Origin: Adiantum capillus-veneris
Taxonomy: Eukaryota > Streptophyta > Polypodiopsida > Polypodiales > Pteridaceae
Assembly: GCA_014529385.2 (NCBI GenBank)
Contig: CM043964.1
Location: 105,141,587 to 105,205,586, forward strand
Length of the DNA: 64,000 nt
Direction: 5' to 3'
Shown: positions 12,624-21,718 of the stretch, piece after piece
Layout: each line of letters opens with the position of its first letter
How positions within the stretch are numbered: position 1 is the first letter of the stretch
The notes under the pieces: generated by a model
The model's database searches: none
Told to the model about the DNA's origin: nothing
What the model saw: the letters and a program-made list of their open reading frames with translations, nothing else
Position numbers and translations under genes: made by a program

Positions 12624-13055
12624 TCAATATAGCACAAAGATGAAAACGTCTAGGCCCAAATCATATCTTATTAAGGGTAGAATAAATGGATTGATAGATG
12701 CATTAATCTCAGCTAGACGACGAGGGCCTAGTAAGTCCCTTATGATGTTTTGGAACCTAAGCTTTGTGCTAGCTATTATATGCATAGTTTGTCTAGCAAG
12801 AGGTTGGAAAGGTCCATATAAATCCCTATGATTCATGGAGTATGCTTAAAGCAAGATGAAGATGTGAACATCAAAAGATACATTATACTCCAAAATAGGA
12901 AATATTATAGGGTCAGGGGACAGCAATATCTCTCTCAACCTCTCAGCTCCAAAATAGAAGACCAATCTTTGTTGGAAAAAAATCTTTCTATCAATGCACA
13001 CATTCACCCTAATATTCTGAACTGATTGAAAGTTGTAGAAAATGGGATTATTCAT
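12624..13055 (-). pseudogene. Two diverged tandem units between Tat-1 ORF1 and gag
   Basis: Two short open stretches (13055-12846 and 12836-12624) look like diverged copies of one roughly 210-bp unit. Both start MNN/MNH, contain L-R-F or L-V-F then a RL-x-EI motif, and end in PxIxPxxxY, FDVHIFILL or LDVFIFVLY. Their DNA also aligns weakly (both open on the plus strand with gatgaa and end with ttcat). I do not recognise the protein. It may be decayed ORF1 sequence or a leader repeat. Confidence 0.35.
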
Positions 13056-13088
13056 TGGTGCATTAATTACAAACTTCCATGAAGCATT

Positions 13089-13592
13089 TCATTGAAGTTG
13101 AGCTCTCTTGGATCCCACCATTTGAGAGATGCGAAGAATCTGCTCACCAGTGATTAGCCTAGCTTTGGTGTGACCATCTTCAGCTTTGTAGAGTTCATAG
13201 GGTTCGATGGCTACCCTCTCAACCACCTTGAGCCTTCTTGCTAGTAGTAGTTGGAGTGCATCACCATATGTAGCCTCTTGCCAATACCGCACCCCATTGA
13301 TGTGTAGCTCCCCCTCCAAAAACTTGTTAATACCCGAGTTTGAGAGTGCTTTCACCACCTGAAGTCGAGGCTTCAAAGGAAGTGTCTTCACACTAGCCAC
13401 AAAGCACTCAACACAATTTTTTGACCTAGGGACTTGATGACTACAAGATTTTCCTTGAAGCAAAGAAGGGTGTGTGTAGTTAACTCTCTTTACCCGCATA
13501 CGTGCCGTTTGTCGATAAAGACGCTTCTTTTCTCGAGATTCTTGGGGAGACCATAGTGGAAGTCTCAGAGAATTTAATGGATCTTTCTTCAT
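13089..13592 (-). CDS. Tat-1 extra ORF upstream of gag (ORF1), function unknown
   Basis: A 167-codon open frame begins about 50 bp inside the 5' LTR and ends before gag, on the same strand. The product is very basic at its N-terminus (QESREKKRLYRQTARMRVKR) and then shows a mixed, probably folded part (FLEGELHINGVRYWQEATYG, LQLLLARRLKVVERVAIEPY). I recognise no domain. An additional ORF between the 5' LTR and gag is a known property of Ogre elements in the Tat lineage, and the position fits. I have not established homology with the Ogre ORF1. The first Met is a choice among several, so the start is uncertain. Confidence 0.55.
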   Translation of the reverse strand: MKKDPLNSLRLPLWSPQESREKKRLYRQTARMRVKRVNYTHPSLLQGKSCSHQVPRSKNCVECFVASVKTLPLKPRLQVVKALSNSGINKFLEGELHINGVRYWQEATYGDALQLLLARRLKVVERVAIEPYELYKAEDGHTKARLITGEQILRISQMVGSKRAQLQ

Positions 13593-13624
13593 AGGATTGA
13601 TAGAGCGCTGCTTGAGAACTCCTC

Positions 13625-13642
13625 AGTGGGGGCACCAATTTA
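13625..13642 (-). promoter_or_regulatory. Tat-1 primer binding site
   Basis: Immediately inside the 5' LTR end, the minus strand reads TTGGTGCCCCCACTGAG. It begins with TGG, which pairs with the CCA end of a tRNA. It is not the initiator-Met type seen in Chromo-1. I did not determine which tRNA it matches. Confidence 0.6.
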
Positions 13643-13757
13643 TGACGAAGGAAATTTGGAATGGCGACCTCTACACCAAAACAAACTCCATTGCGCCACA
13701 AGGGAAATGAGATGAGGGCACCACCTAGTCTTGGAAGCGTGGACTAGGACCGCTACA

Positions 13758-13829
<72 letters not shown>

Positions 13830-15108
13830 ACTATGAATGAAGCATTAACCGTAGTGTGTGTACAAAGAATGGATGACTTCAAACACTCCCAACACAAATA
13901 GCATATAGATTACCAAACAATCACTCAAGGATTAGCCAAGATCACATCAAGCACTCTCACACACATATAAAACATTTCTCTTAATTAACATAAGTAAGAG
14001 GAGGAGAGGTTACTAGCATGAAACAATTTGCACTCTAGGATGTGCAAGAATAGAGTGAAGGAATGAGCTTATGGGCTCATGGTGAGTGATACAAAGGCTC
14101 AATGGGGCTAAGGGAGGCTTGAAATTACAAAGGGGAAGGCCTCTTTATATAGGAAAGAGAGTGATTAGGAGTGAGGTTAAGATCCAAGTGTAATTTGTAC
14201 AAATGAAGCTTGATTAGGGACATTCAACCAATGAAGAAGCTCCTTCCAAGTGATTTGTTGACCAATTAGCTCCATCATCACTTGTGTTGTCTTCACTCCT
14301 TCCTCCATAGCTTGAGTCCAAGAGCTTCCTTATTTTAAAATGTAAAGAATCTACATAAAATCAATACATATCTAGTAATAATAGGAAGGGGTTGAATGAG
14401 AACTTATGAATTACAACAAGATTAAGCATGACTTGAGAGGTGATTAGAAGAGGAACTTTGATGGGTTTTTGAGCTTGAGAGAGAGGAGGAAGGAGAGGAG
14501 GGTGAGAAGACTAATGGATGATTTTAGAGAAGGTCTCAATGTGGAAAAGGAAAGGGTGTGTGTGTGTAAAGGTAGAGGGGGTGGTCTCCACCATAGTTGA
14601 AAAAACTGGCGTCCATCATTTTGGCCATATCTCCTAGACCGTAGATGCAAAAATTATAAAAAAAATATGGCCAAAATATCCAGCTCATCAGCTACAACTT
14701 TGATGAAGACAAATTTTCTTGGATCGGAGTGGAAGTATTTTTTATAAATTCAGCAAAATCATGTGTATGGTTTCTTCCTTTACCAAGTCTTCCACTTGGG
14801 TCCCATTTGTTTGAATCATCATATGGCTCCAAAGCCATGATGATATGATCCACTCATGACCCTTGAATCATGGGTGCATGGCTCCACAACCACATCATAT
14901 CTTTTCTTTTCACATTTACATATTTTCCCTTCCCTTTACCACTAGGTTCTCCCTCTACCTTTCACCTCCGGTGAACTAGTCAAGAAAAAATCATTTTTTT
15001 TTAATTTTTCCAAGAGGTTGTTCTCACTCTTTCTTTTATTGTAAACCTCTAGAAGCAAGGAAAACCAACAAAATATGATAAACAAAAATTTGTGATAGGC
15101 TTGGATCA
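13643..15108 (-). repeat. Tat-1 5' LTR
   Basis: This 1,466-bp LTR is the promoter LTR for the minus-strand genes. A TATA-like TATATAAAG lies at 14151-14143 on the minus strand. The (GA)n tract at 13760-13827 is about 6 bp shorter than in the other LTR. The other differences I counted are seven single bases. Confidence 0.95.
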
Positions 15109-15947
15109 CTGCTTACCTATATTGAATTCTTTCATGAGCCAGAGCAAGCAGAAGCCCCGTTGATGCCTTTCCTCAAGGGCAATAAGGGTTTATCATTAGG
15201 GAAAATTTGGACTCACAAAAGGGCCTTAAAAGGAGTTGGACTTCCTCTCTCATGTTCAAAACGGATGTGCGGTAATTTTTTTGCAAATCAACTCTAAACT
15301 TGGCAGAGATTTGACAGTTAGAATCTACTCTTCAAGCTCTTTCTATTGATATATAGCACGCCACGAGATTCCTCATATTTTGAAAGATTCTAAGTTCTCT
15401 TAGTATCTTTCAAAATATGAGGAATCTCGTGGCGTGCTATATATCAATAGAAAGAGATTGAAGAGTAGATTCTAACTGTCAAATCTTCGCCTTGATTTGC
15501 AAAAATTTTACCACACGCCCGTTTTGGACATGAGAGAGGAAGTCAAGCTCCTTATAAGGCCCCTTTGTGAGTCCAAATTTTCCCTAATGGCTATGATCTC
15601 AGTGGCCAACCTTCCGAAGAAGTCCTCTATGGGTTCTACTCCCGCTACATGTTCTTACCTTCTCATAATATGTTGGCATTTGAGGAAGCGTTCTACACAA
15701 GGATTTTTACTTGGCGAACGAAGATTTTTGGGCTAGTGATCCGCAACCTAACTTCAAGATTCGTTGGCTACTCCAAGCTTAAAAATAGAGTCACTATGTA
15801 GTTTTTGCAGGTTCCAGACAAAGAGAGAAAGATCAGATATGAAAAGGCTCTACATGCACTTAAAGACCGTCTCACTAGCCGTCAACCCAAAGATTATTTC
15901 AGCCCATAAAGCTGTGTCAGGGGATGATACAGGCGAGGAGGGGGGAA
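15109..15947 (+). pseudogene. CC-1 coding region, part 2 (C-terminal block), interrupted by a foldback element
   Basis: After one CTGC copy, the CC-1 frame resumes in phase with the codon broken at 5929. The next residues (YIEFFHEPEQAEAPLMPFLKG) align with CC-2 (CIISFEDINAVEHPWHVFLKG) and CC-3 (CITTFNDIEAVEHPWQVFVEG). A foldback element interrupts at about 15199. Similarity resumes after it (LPKKSSMG, compare IPSKNVIMG in CC-3). In another frame it goes on to MFLPSHNMLAFEEAFYTRIF, compare MFLPSHYMQAFKETFMTVFF in CC-3. The frame ends near 15905. The purine run aggcgaggaggggggaa (15931-15947) is the polypurine tract before the LTR. Confidence 0.75.
15199..15584. mobile_element. Foldback/MITE-like element with arms of about 190 bp
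   Basis: The whole segment is one inverted repeat. The left arm starts GGGAAAATTTGGACTCAC and the right arm ends with its complement. The arms meet around 15388-15405 with a 4-base loop (ttct, 15395-15398) closed by CTAAG/CTTAG. The inner 80 bp are almost perfectly paired. The outer parts differ by about ten bases and one indel. TA flanks both ends (15197-15198 and 15585-15586), which could be a TA target duplication. The flanking CAT/ATG extends the symmetry and leaves the exact ends open. It encodes nothing and interrupts the CC-1 protein between two conserved blocks. Confidence 0.8.
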
Positions 15948-16919
15948 TGTTAGCAGCAAGCTAACTCGGATACCATTTTTTGGAGCTCTCATTTTAAAAA
16001 CACTTATTATTTTGATAAATCGAGAATATTGTTACTCCTATTTTCCAAATCAATCTTGTAATTGATAAGCCGGGGCTACAAGCTTCCAGATTGTATCAAC
16101 CTGTCTTTACCCATCTTTAGTTAGAGCTCCCAGATTATTAATTTTAACCACCAAAAACATTGGCTAAGATATAAAAGCCAAGTTTTCTAAGTTATTTTCA
16201 AGTTTTGGATAATGAAATACACAGCGTGAGCTAACGGCGCTCACTTCTCCCCTTCTCGCGCTTCCTACTCCCTCTCCGGTTGTCACATTGCAGCCACTTA
16301 TGTTGCTTGTATTGCAACCGCAGGTAAGAGCTCTACGCATTGATGTAAGCATTTCACGGTATTTCTTAGCTTTTGGCATCAGTGACCCACGCCCTAATTT
16401 CATCATAAGTAGGAATTTACACTTCAAAATCAAAAACTAAGTATAGGCAGGGTATTGGGGAATCATTGCTAAGCATTTAGATGCATTCTGGGCTGAAAAC
16501 GACTAGGTCAAAGGTCCACTGCTGTTAATACTCGTGACTTTTTCACTTGACCTAAAGTGGGATTTAAGACCATTAGCATGTGTGCTTGGGTCTTATAAAC
16601 TTGTCCTAGAAGTTTTGTTACATTTGTAAATCATTTGATGCTGTAACGGATGGTGATTTGTTTGCCAATGAGCGACTGGCTTTTGGTGATTTCAGTCACT
16701 TGAGTGTAGCTTGAGTAAGATGCAAGTTGTTTGTTGTTTTCCGAGAGATTGACAACCTTTTGTAGCCTCTATGCACTAGTCGAGTCAGCTTCGTCCCATG
16801 GATTGACAATTTAATCGTGGTTCTCGCTAAATCTGCAATAAGATAGGAGTGAGGCTCGATACCCCTCCCACAAACCTTTATTTGTTCATTTTATTCCATC
16901 TCTCATATATAACTCAACA
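15948..16919 (+). repeat. CC-1 3' LTR (end approximate)
   Basis: It begins TGTTAGCAGCAAGC directly after a 17-base purine tract. A TATA-like tataaaag lies at 16170-16177. The right end is placed at ACTCAACA (16919) because this gives TGTT...AACA ends and a length (972 bp) like the CC-2 and CC-3 LTRs (893 and 899 bp). No second copy is in the window to prove it. Confidence 0.6.
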
Positions 16920-17063
16920 TTCATTTCAATAAGGATATTAGGCACTTTTGACACCATTATCCTAGGGAGTTACCAAATCGATAGTAACCTATTTTAGCCT
17001 ATTTTAGGACGTAGAAAAATACTTTACCTATCTGATTTGATCAAAACCATTGAGCAACATATA
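16920..17063. other. Short spacer, nothing recognised
   Basis: 144 bp of sequence between the CC-1 LTR and Chromo-1. It ends in ATATA, the left target duplication of Chromo-1. No coding or repeat signal seen. Confidence 0.6.
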
Positions 17064-18672
17064 TGTAATGGAATTTGCCTATTCAATTTGAGAATAGCGT
17101 AATTTAATGAGCGTACTTTCAAGAAATGATTTTGTGAGCATAGCGGGTAGACATAATTGAAGATAGAAACATAATCATAGCAATTAGTTAACTTGGCATA
17201 GACAATACTTTTGCAAGAGAGAGAGTTTAGAGAACATGACAACAGTTGAGGACCGGATTTATGTGGAGCGGTCCCCCCTTTAAAAGGCATTTGTATTATG
17301 ATTTCTCCCATAAAGAGAGACTTGTTACAATACAGTCTTTGTTTTCCTTGTGACCTAGGTGATGCCATGAAGATGGAAGGCTTCATGCATCACAAACATA
17401 ACATAAACTTGAAGAAAGATTTAACTATCCCAAGCCTCAGTCCCAAGACCTCAAACACCTCCAAAGGTGGAGAGATCTAGCAGGGAATGAGGATAGGGAA
17501 GAGGAAGAAGATACATTTCGTAGGAGAAAGAATTAGTTCCTCACTTATCATACTCTTGTTGCTAGCATACATAATAGCATAGTAATGAAGAAGAAGAAGA
17601 TGGCAAGCTTAAGGATTGAAGCATGGCTCTTGGTTTGATTTGCACTCCATAGCCAAGAGTGTTGGTGTAGGCTCTCAACCTCTACTTGCTTGGAGAAGGA
17701 GAGGGAGCTCTTGCACTTTGCATAGTACACAATGAGAGTGCTTGTGAGTGTGTGTGGGTGAGTATACCCCCTAAGCACCCCCCTAGCTTGCTTGGGTTGA
17801 CCCCCCCTTGTAGCTCATGCTTGAAGCTCATTGGACCCCTCCAGGCCTAGCCAATCACAAGCAGAGCCTATTACAAGCAACAGGGATAGCCTTGGGACAA
17901 GTGTCCCCCTTTCCCATTTGAGAGAGAGGACTTGATAAATGCAAAAACAATTAAATAATTCAAGTAATTTATCATTGGACCCCTTTGAAGCCTAGCCAAT
18001 AGGCTTCAAGCAACACATGAAGGTAACATGGGTAGGGACCTGACATGTGTCCTTACTGCCTCTTCAAGCTGGGGCTTCCCTTGTGAGTGTGAGTGTGATT
18101 GTGTGTTCTCTCTCTAATCCCTAGGAAAAGGGCTCGCCCCCCCTCTTGTAGGGATGCTTTTGACTTTAGGAGCTCAAGCACCTTAGTCATCAAGCATGAC
18201 AAAGCACTTGGACTAGGGGGTATTCCCACAAGCATCTCAGGCAAGCATGTCAAGGCACCTAAAGCACCTTAATCAAGAGGCAAGTCAAGCACCTCAAGCA
18301 CCTTAATCAAGCACCTCAAGCATGACAAGCACCTCAAGCACGACAAGCACCTCAAGCACGACAATCATCTGAAGCTTGGACCGGGTTCCCACCTCAAGCT
18401 CAACACTAGATTACCTAAGGTCAAAGGACTTTTACACACATTATTGGAGGTCTTCAATAAAGCTAACCCTAAGGTCTTATACTCCATTGGTTAGCCTTGC
18501 TCTTGATAGACCATCTCCCATTTGGGCCCCTTTACTATTGGCCCCGTGTTGAGATAGATCTATAAGCACATATCTATATCTTAACACTTGTTCCCGTTTA
18601 TTCTCCCACATTGAGTGATCAATTTAATATGAGAAAATCATTTGGGTTGGTTAGATATTAGATTTTATGACA
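17064..18672 (-). repeat. Chromo-1 3' LTR
   Basis: 1,609 bp. On the minus strand the purine-rich CAAGAGAGAAGTAA precedes TGTCATAAAATC at its start, which is the polypurine tract and LTR junction. It includes runs of a short CAAGCACCT repeat around 18250-18370. Confidence 0.9.
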
Positions 18673-19032
18673 TTACTTCTCTCTTGAAATCATAGTCGTC
18701 CTCGACTATGAGGTAGAAGAGATAAAGGCTTAGTCATTAGTCAATCGTACTTAGCGGGTAGAGGATCCCTTTTTTACCCTACGACATCTTTCGGAGATGG
18801 ATGACTAATCCATTTGGTGCTTGGGAGACATAGCTGCCGCAAGCATGTCTGATCTTTAGTCCATTTCATTCTCCCAAAGTAGAGTGACAAATTCTACTTG
18901 GTGTTTGAGAGACGTCGTCATCACAAACATGATTCTAAGCATGCATACTAATTAAATTTGTGCACAATTAAAAAGAGGATTAGTCTTATAAGACAAAAAC
19001 ATGAGTCATTTAAAAGAGAGTTGTGCATTTGC
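18673..19032. other. Chromo-1 3' untranslated part
   Basis: Sequence between the integrase stop and the 3' LTR. The first bases on the plus strand are the complement of the polypurine tract. The rest has no open frame I can support. A closely similar segment lies at the same place in Chromo-2 (49367-49723). Confidence 0.7.
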
Positions 19033-20063
19033 TTACTCTAATGTAGCATTGTAAGCATTGACAAGGTTCATACTATCCTTAAGTTGTACTCCTTGCATCC
19101 ATTTAGCATCTTCAAAAGGATAATTTTTGAACTTAATAAGATACTGTCGGATTATCTTACCAGGTCGTAGTACCTTGTCTTCATGCCGAAGGACAGCTTT
19201 GGGTTGTAGCACCTCTTCTTGGTCTTCAACTTCGGGAGGGTCTTCAATAATTGGTTCAGTTGGTGGCTCTCCTTTGTAGGGCTTAAGTAGGCTTACATGA
19301 AAGGCATTGTGTATAAGCCAATGGTTGGGAAATTTGAGTTGATAAGCCATCTCATTAATGGGCTTCAAGATTTGGAAAGGACCATAGTATCTTTTTGCTA
19401 GTTTAGCATAATACTTTTGATGGCCCGTAGGATTTTTGCCCGTCGTTTGCCTTAATCGAGCCTTAGGAAACTTGAGTAAGACCCAATCATTTTCTTTGAA
19501 CATTAAGGCTCTTCTGTGCTTATCAGCAGTAGCTTTTTGCCTTTGTTGAGAGATGGCTATAGCCTCCCTAATCTTTTGAAAAGATTCTTGTAGGTCACGG
19601 CTATACTCATCGGCGGCGAAGATCTTCCCATGTACTTTGAGTAGCAAGGGACTTTTAGGTCTTCCCTCTATGATCTCGAAAGGTGCTTTCCCCGTAGAAG
19701 TATGTACAGTATTATTGTAGGCATACTCTACTAGAGGTAAATACTTTTCCCATTGTGAGCGTTGATCTACTTCGGTAACATAAGTCTTGAGTAGATCGAG
19801 TATCGTAAGATTGACTATCTCACTTTGGCCATCCGTTTGTGGGTGATAGGCCGAAGAGAAATTCAATCTTGTTCCTAGATTTTCAAAGAGACCTTTCCAG
19901 AAATTACTGGTCATTCTAGGATCTCTATCTGACACGATGGATTTGGGTAATCCATGGTGTTTGAAAATCTGAGATATGAAGAGAGTTGCCATTTGATGTG
20001 CCTTGATAGTCTTTTTGACAGGAATAAAATGTGCTTGCTTGCTAAACCTGTTTGTTTTTACCT
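19033..20063 (-). pseudogene. Chromo-1 integrase, C-terminal two thirds with chromodomain-like tail
   Basis: Integrase starts abruptly at RFSKQAHFIPVKK, just after the deletion junction. The HHCC finger and the first catalytic Asp are lost. The second Asp (VSDRDPRMTSNFW) and the Glu (HPQTDGQSEI) remain. The C-terminal GPFQILKPINEMAYQLKFP block and LIHNAFHVSLLK are intact. The tail (VLRHEDKVLRPGKI, then RQYLIKFKNYPFEDAKW) resembles the chromodomain of chromoviruses, which binds chromatin and steers integration. The frame differs from gag, so translation from gag would not reach it. It cannot be catalytic without the first Asp. Confidence 0.85.
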
Positions 20064-20115
20064 TTGTAAACTCCCTTCTCCTTGGACCGATTGTTGTTGT
20101 TGTTGTTGTTGTTGT
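20048..20115 (-). other. Internal deletion junction and Asn-codon run in Chromo-1
   Basis: Reading the minus strand, gag sequence with eight AAC/AAT codons (plus-strand TGT repeat near 20094-20116) leads to GVYKGKNK and then directly into integrase RFSKQAHF. Chromo-2 has the missing protease, RT and RNase H between the equivalents of these two points (about 53090 and 50740). The join falls in an ACA-rich microhomology, consistent with recombination or template switching. Confidence 0.85.
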
Positions 20116-20209
20116 TGGAAGTGCCTTGGGAATTATTTTGAGCATTGGATTTCCTCTTTGCATCATTTTTATCTTTGTTTTCCATGGGCTTGACATTACG
20201 TCTAGCCCC

Positions 20210-21304
20210 TTAATGGAAATTCATGCGTGAAGCAACCATGGTGTGGTGGATTACTTCAGTAATAGTACCGGGCCGTTGAGAGTTGATGTATTCGGCCATC
20301 TCTTCAGGTAATCCCGCACAGAATTGTTGTCTTTGCTCGGCAAAGTCTATCTTTTGAAAGACAGTAGCTTTGAGATGTAAATCCCAAAACTTGTCTACAT
20401 ACTTGTTGATAGACTCATGAGAGAGAAGCTTTAAGCCGCGCCATTCGGTAAGAACTTTATCTTTAGTATCACTTGGAAGAAATTGCTTCATGATGGAAAC
20501 TCGTAGAGTTTTCCATGTCTTTGGGGCTTCTCCATTGCCACGAAGGCTAGCCCACCATTGACGAGCTGATTTTTGGAAGTGCATAGCTACATGGCGTAGC
20601 TTGGAGGACTCTGTGAAGCCCTCATCCCCAAAGGCCGCATCAAATTGCTGGATGAAGGCCAACACTTTGTCGGTAGCACCAAAGGTGCCATCGTAGGTGA
20701 GAAAAGAGATACTCTTTTCTCCCTCCTTGAACTTCTTTAGCTTTTGTGACCTTCGCCATGCAGGAAATGATTTACGATGTCCTCCCCTCTTGTATTCTCT
20801 AGGAGAATAGCCATAACTTTCATCGGAAGAGGAGGAAGGTGAAGAAGAAGGAGAAGAGGGTGACCTCTTCCTAGACCTTTTCTTCCTTTGTTTCCTCTCT
20901 TGCCTTTCAGAGTGATGAGGAGAAGGACTATAGGTTGCTCTTTTCCTCTTGGGAGGAGTAGGCAATCGTCTAGACCGCCGTCTTTGTGGAGCCACATCTT
21001 CAGAAGAACTTAGACTGTCATTGCTTTCTTTCTCTTTGGATTCCTCCTCTCGAATGGGAGAGAGTCTTCTTTTGGGGGTCTCTTCAAGAGGCCTCCTAAG
21101 CTCTCTCTCCTTTGGGAGAGGAAGGGAAATTCCATAAGCACGAAGTTGTTGAGTAACTTTGGCCTGCAAAACAGGGTTGCCCATAGCTTGTTGCAGCGTA
21201 GTGACGAGATAATTCACAAACATGGGAGCATCATCATTAGCACCTTCATGTGCAAAATCAAAGCTATCAATGTTCATTCTACTCTCTTGATTATTGTCAG
21301 CCAT
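20210..21304 (-). pseudogene. Chromo-1 gag
   Basis: The frame starts MADNNQESRMNIDSFDFAHE, matching the Chromo-2 gag start MADNSKESEINVDNFDFAHE, so the ATG at 21304 is preferred over earlier Met codons. Residues about 80-200 are a basic, Ser/Arg/Pro-rich linker (KRRLSPIREEE, QRRRSRRLPTPPKRKR, KKRSRKRSPSSPSS). The capsid-like retrotransposon gag domain follows (ISFLTYDGTFGATDKVLAFI, ARQWWASL, FLPSDTKDKVLTEW, FCAGLPEEMAEYINSQRPGTI). A TAA stops the frame at NFH (20210), where Chromo-2 continues to a zinc knuckle. The knuckle region is lost with the deletion. Confidence 0.9.
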
Positions 21305-21699
21305 GTAAACAAAATTTATGTTTATACTTAGTGTATGCTTTGGCAATACAAAACCTTAGTTGCCACTCCTCTTAGCCTTTGAAAATCGACTCTTAAGTAT
21401 CTACACCCACAGCTCAAAGTGGTTAATTATAGAGAGTAGAGGAGTAGGTCTAACATAGAGGAATTGCCAAGGGCTAGCTCCTTTCGGACTTCTTATGGCT
21501 CAATAATGGTAAAGCCGTAGGCAAGTCTAAAAAGACTCCATTATTAAGTCCAAAGCTCCCGAGGTGTGCACCATCCCCCACATAGTGGGCTTAACAAAAC
21601 CGATATTAGATCCCAGTTCCACTTACTCTATTATAATTAACAACATCAACCATTTATAGGCTACTTAAGGACCTCTCTTCTTAAGCAAGAAAAGAGAAA
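21305..21699. other. Chromo-1 leader
   Basis: About 0.4 kb between the primer site and gag. It contains no open frame I can support. The Chromo-2 leader (54482-54870) has the same length and a related sequence. Confidence 0.7.
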
Positions 21700-21718
21700 C
21701 CAAATGCTCTGATACCAA
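21700..21718 (-). promoter_or_regulatory. Chromo-1 primer binding site (initiator tRNA-Met type)
   Basis: On the minus strand TTGGTATCAGAGCATTTGG directly follows the LTR end. TGGTATCAGAGC is the usual complement to the 3' end of plant initiator tRNA-Met. Confidence 0.95.

Larger units (their letters stand above)
5930..15108 (-). mobile_element. Tat-1: Tat/Ogre-like Ty3/gypsy LTR retrotransposon, 9.2 kb
   Basis: The element has two LTRs (5930-7403 and 13643-15108), each starting TGACGAAGG and ending TTGGATCA on the plus strand. Its genes read on the minus strand, so the right LTR is the 5' LTR. It is flanked by CTGC on both sides (5926-5929 and 15109-15112). This can be read as 5-bp CTGCT if the terminal T is shared. 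Internal order on the minus strand is PBS, an extra ORF, gag, protease, RT, a degenerate RNase H, an archaeal-type RNase H, integrase and a polypurine tract. The second RNase H and the extra pre-gag ORF are known features of the Tat lineage, including Ogre. By eye the LTRs differ by about 7 substitutions plus (GA)n length, so the insertion is recent. It sits inside the CC-1 reading frame. Confidence 0.95.

Noticed and set aside
15194-15589. Inverted duplication of CC-1 coding sequence
   Set aside because: The arms do not match CC protein. CC similarity stops at the left end and resumes after the right end, so it is an insertion.
15497-15736. 79-codon plus-strand frame
   Set aside because: It lies partly in the foldback arm and partly in CC-1 sequence, so it is not a gene of its own.
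18250-18370. CRISPR-like array of CAAGCACCT repeats
   Set aside because: The repeats are short, irregular and inside a plant LTR, with no spacers of constant length.
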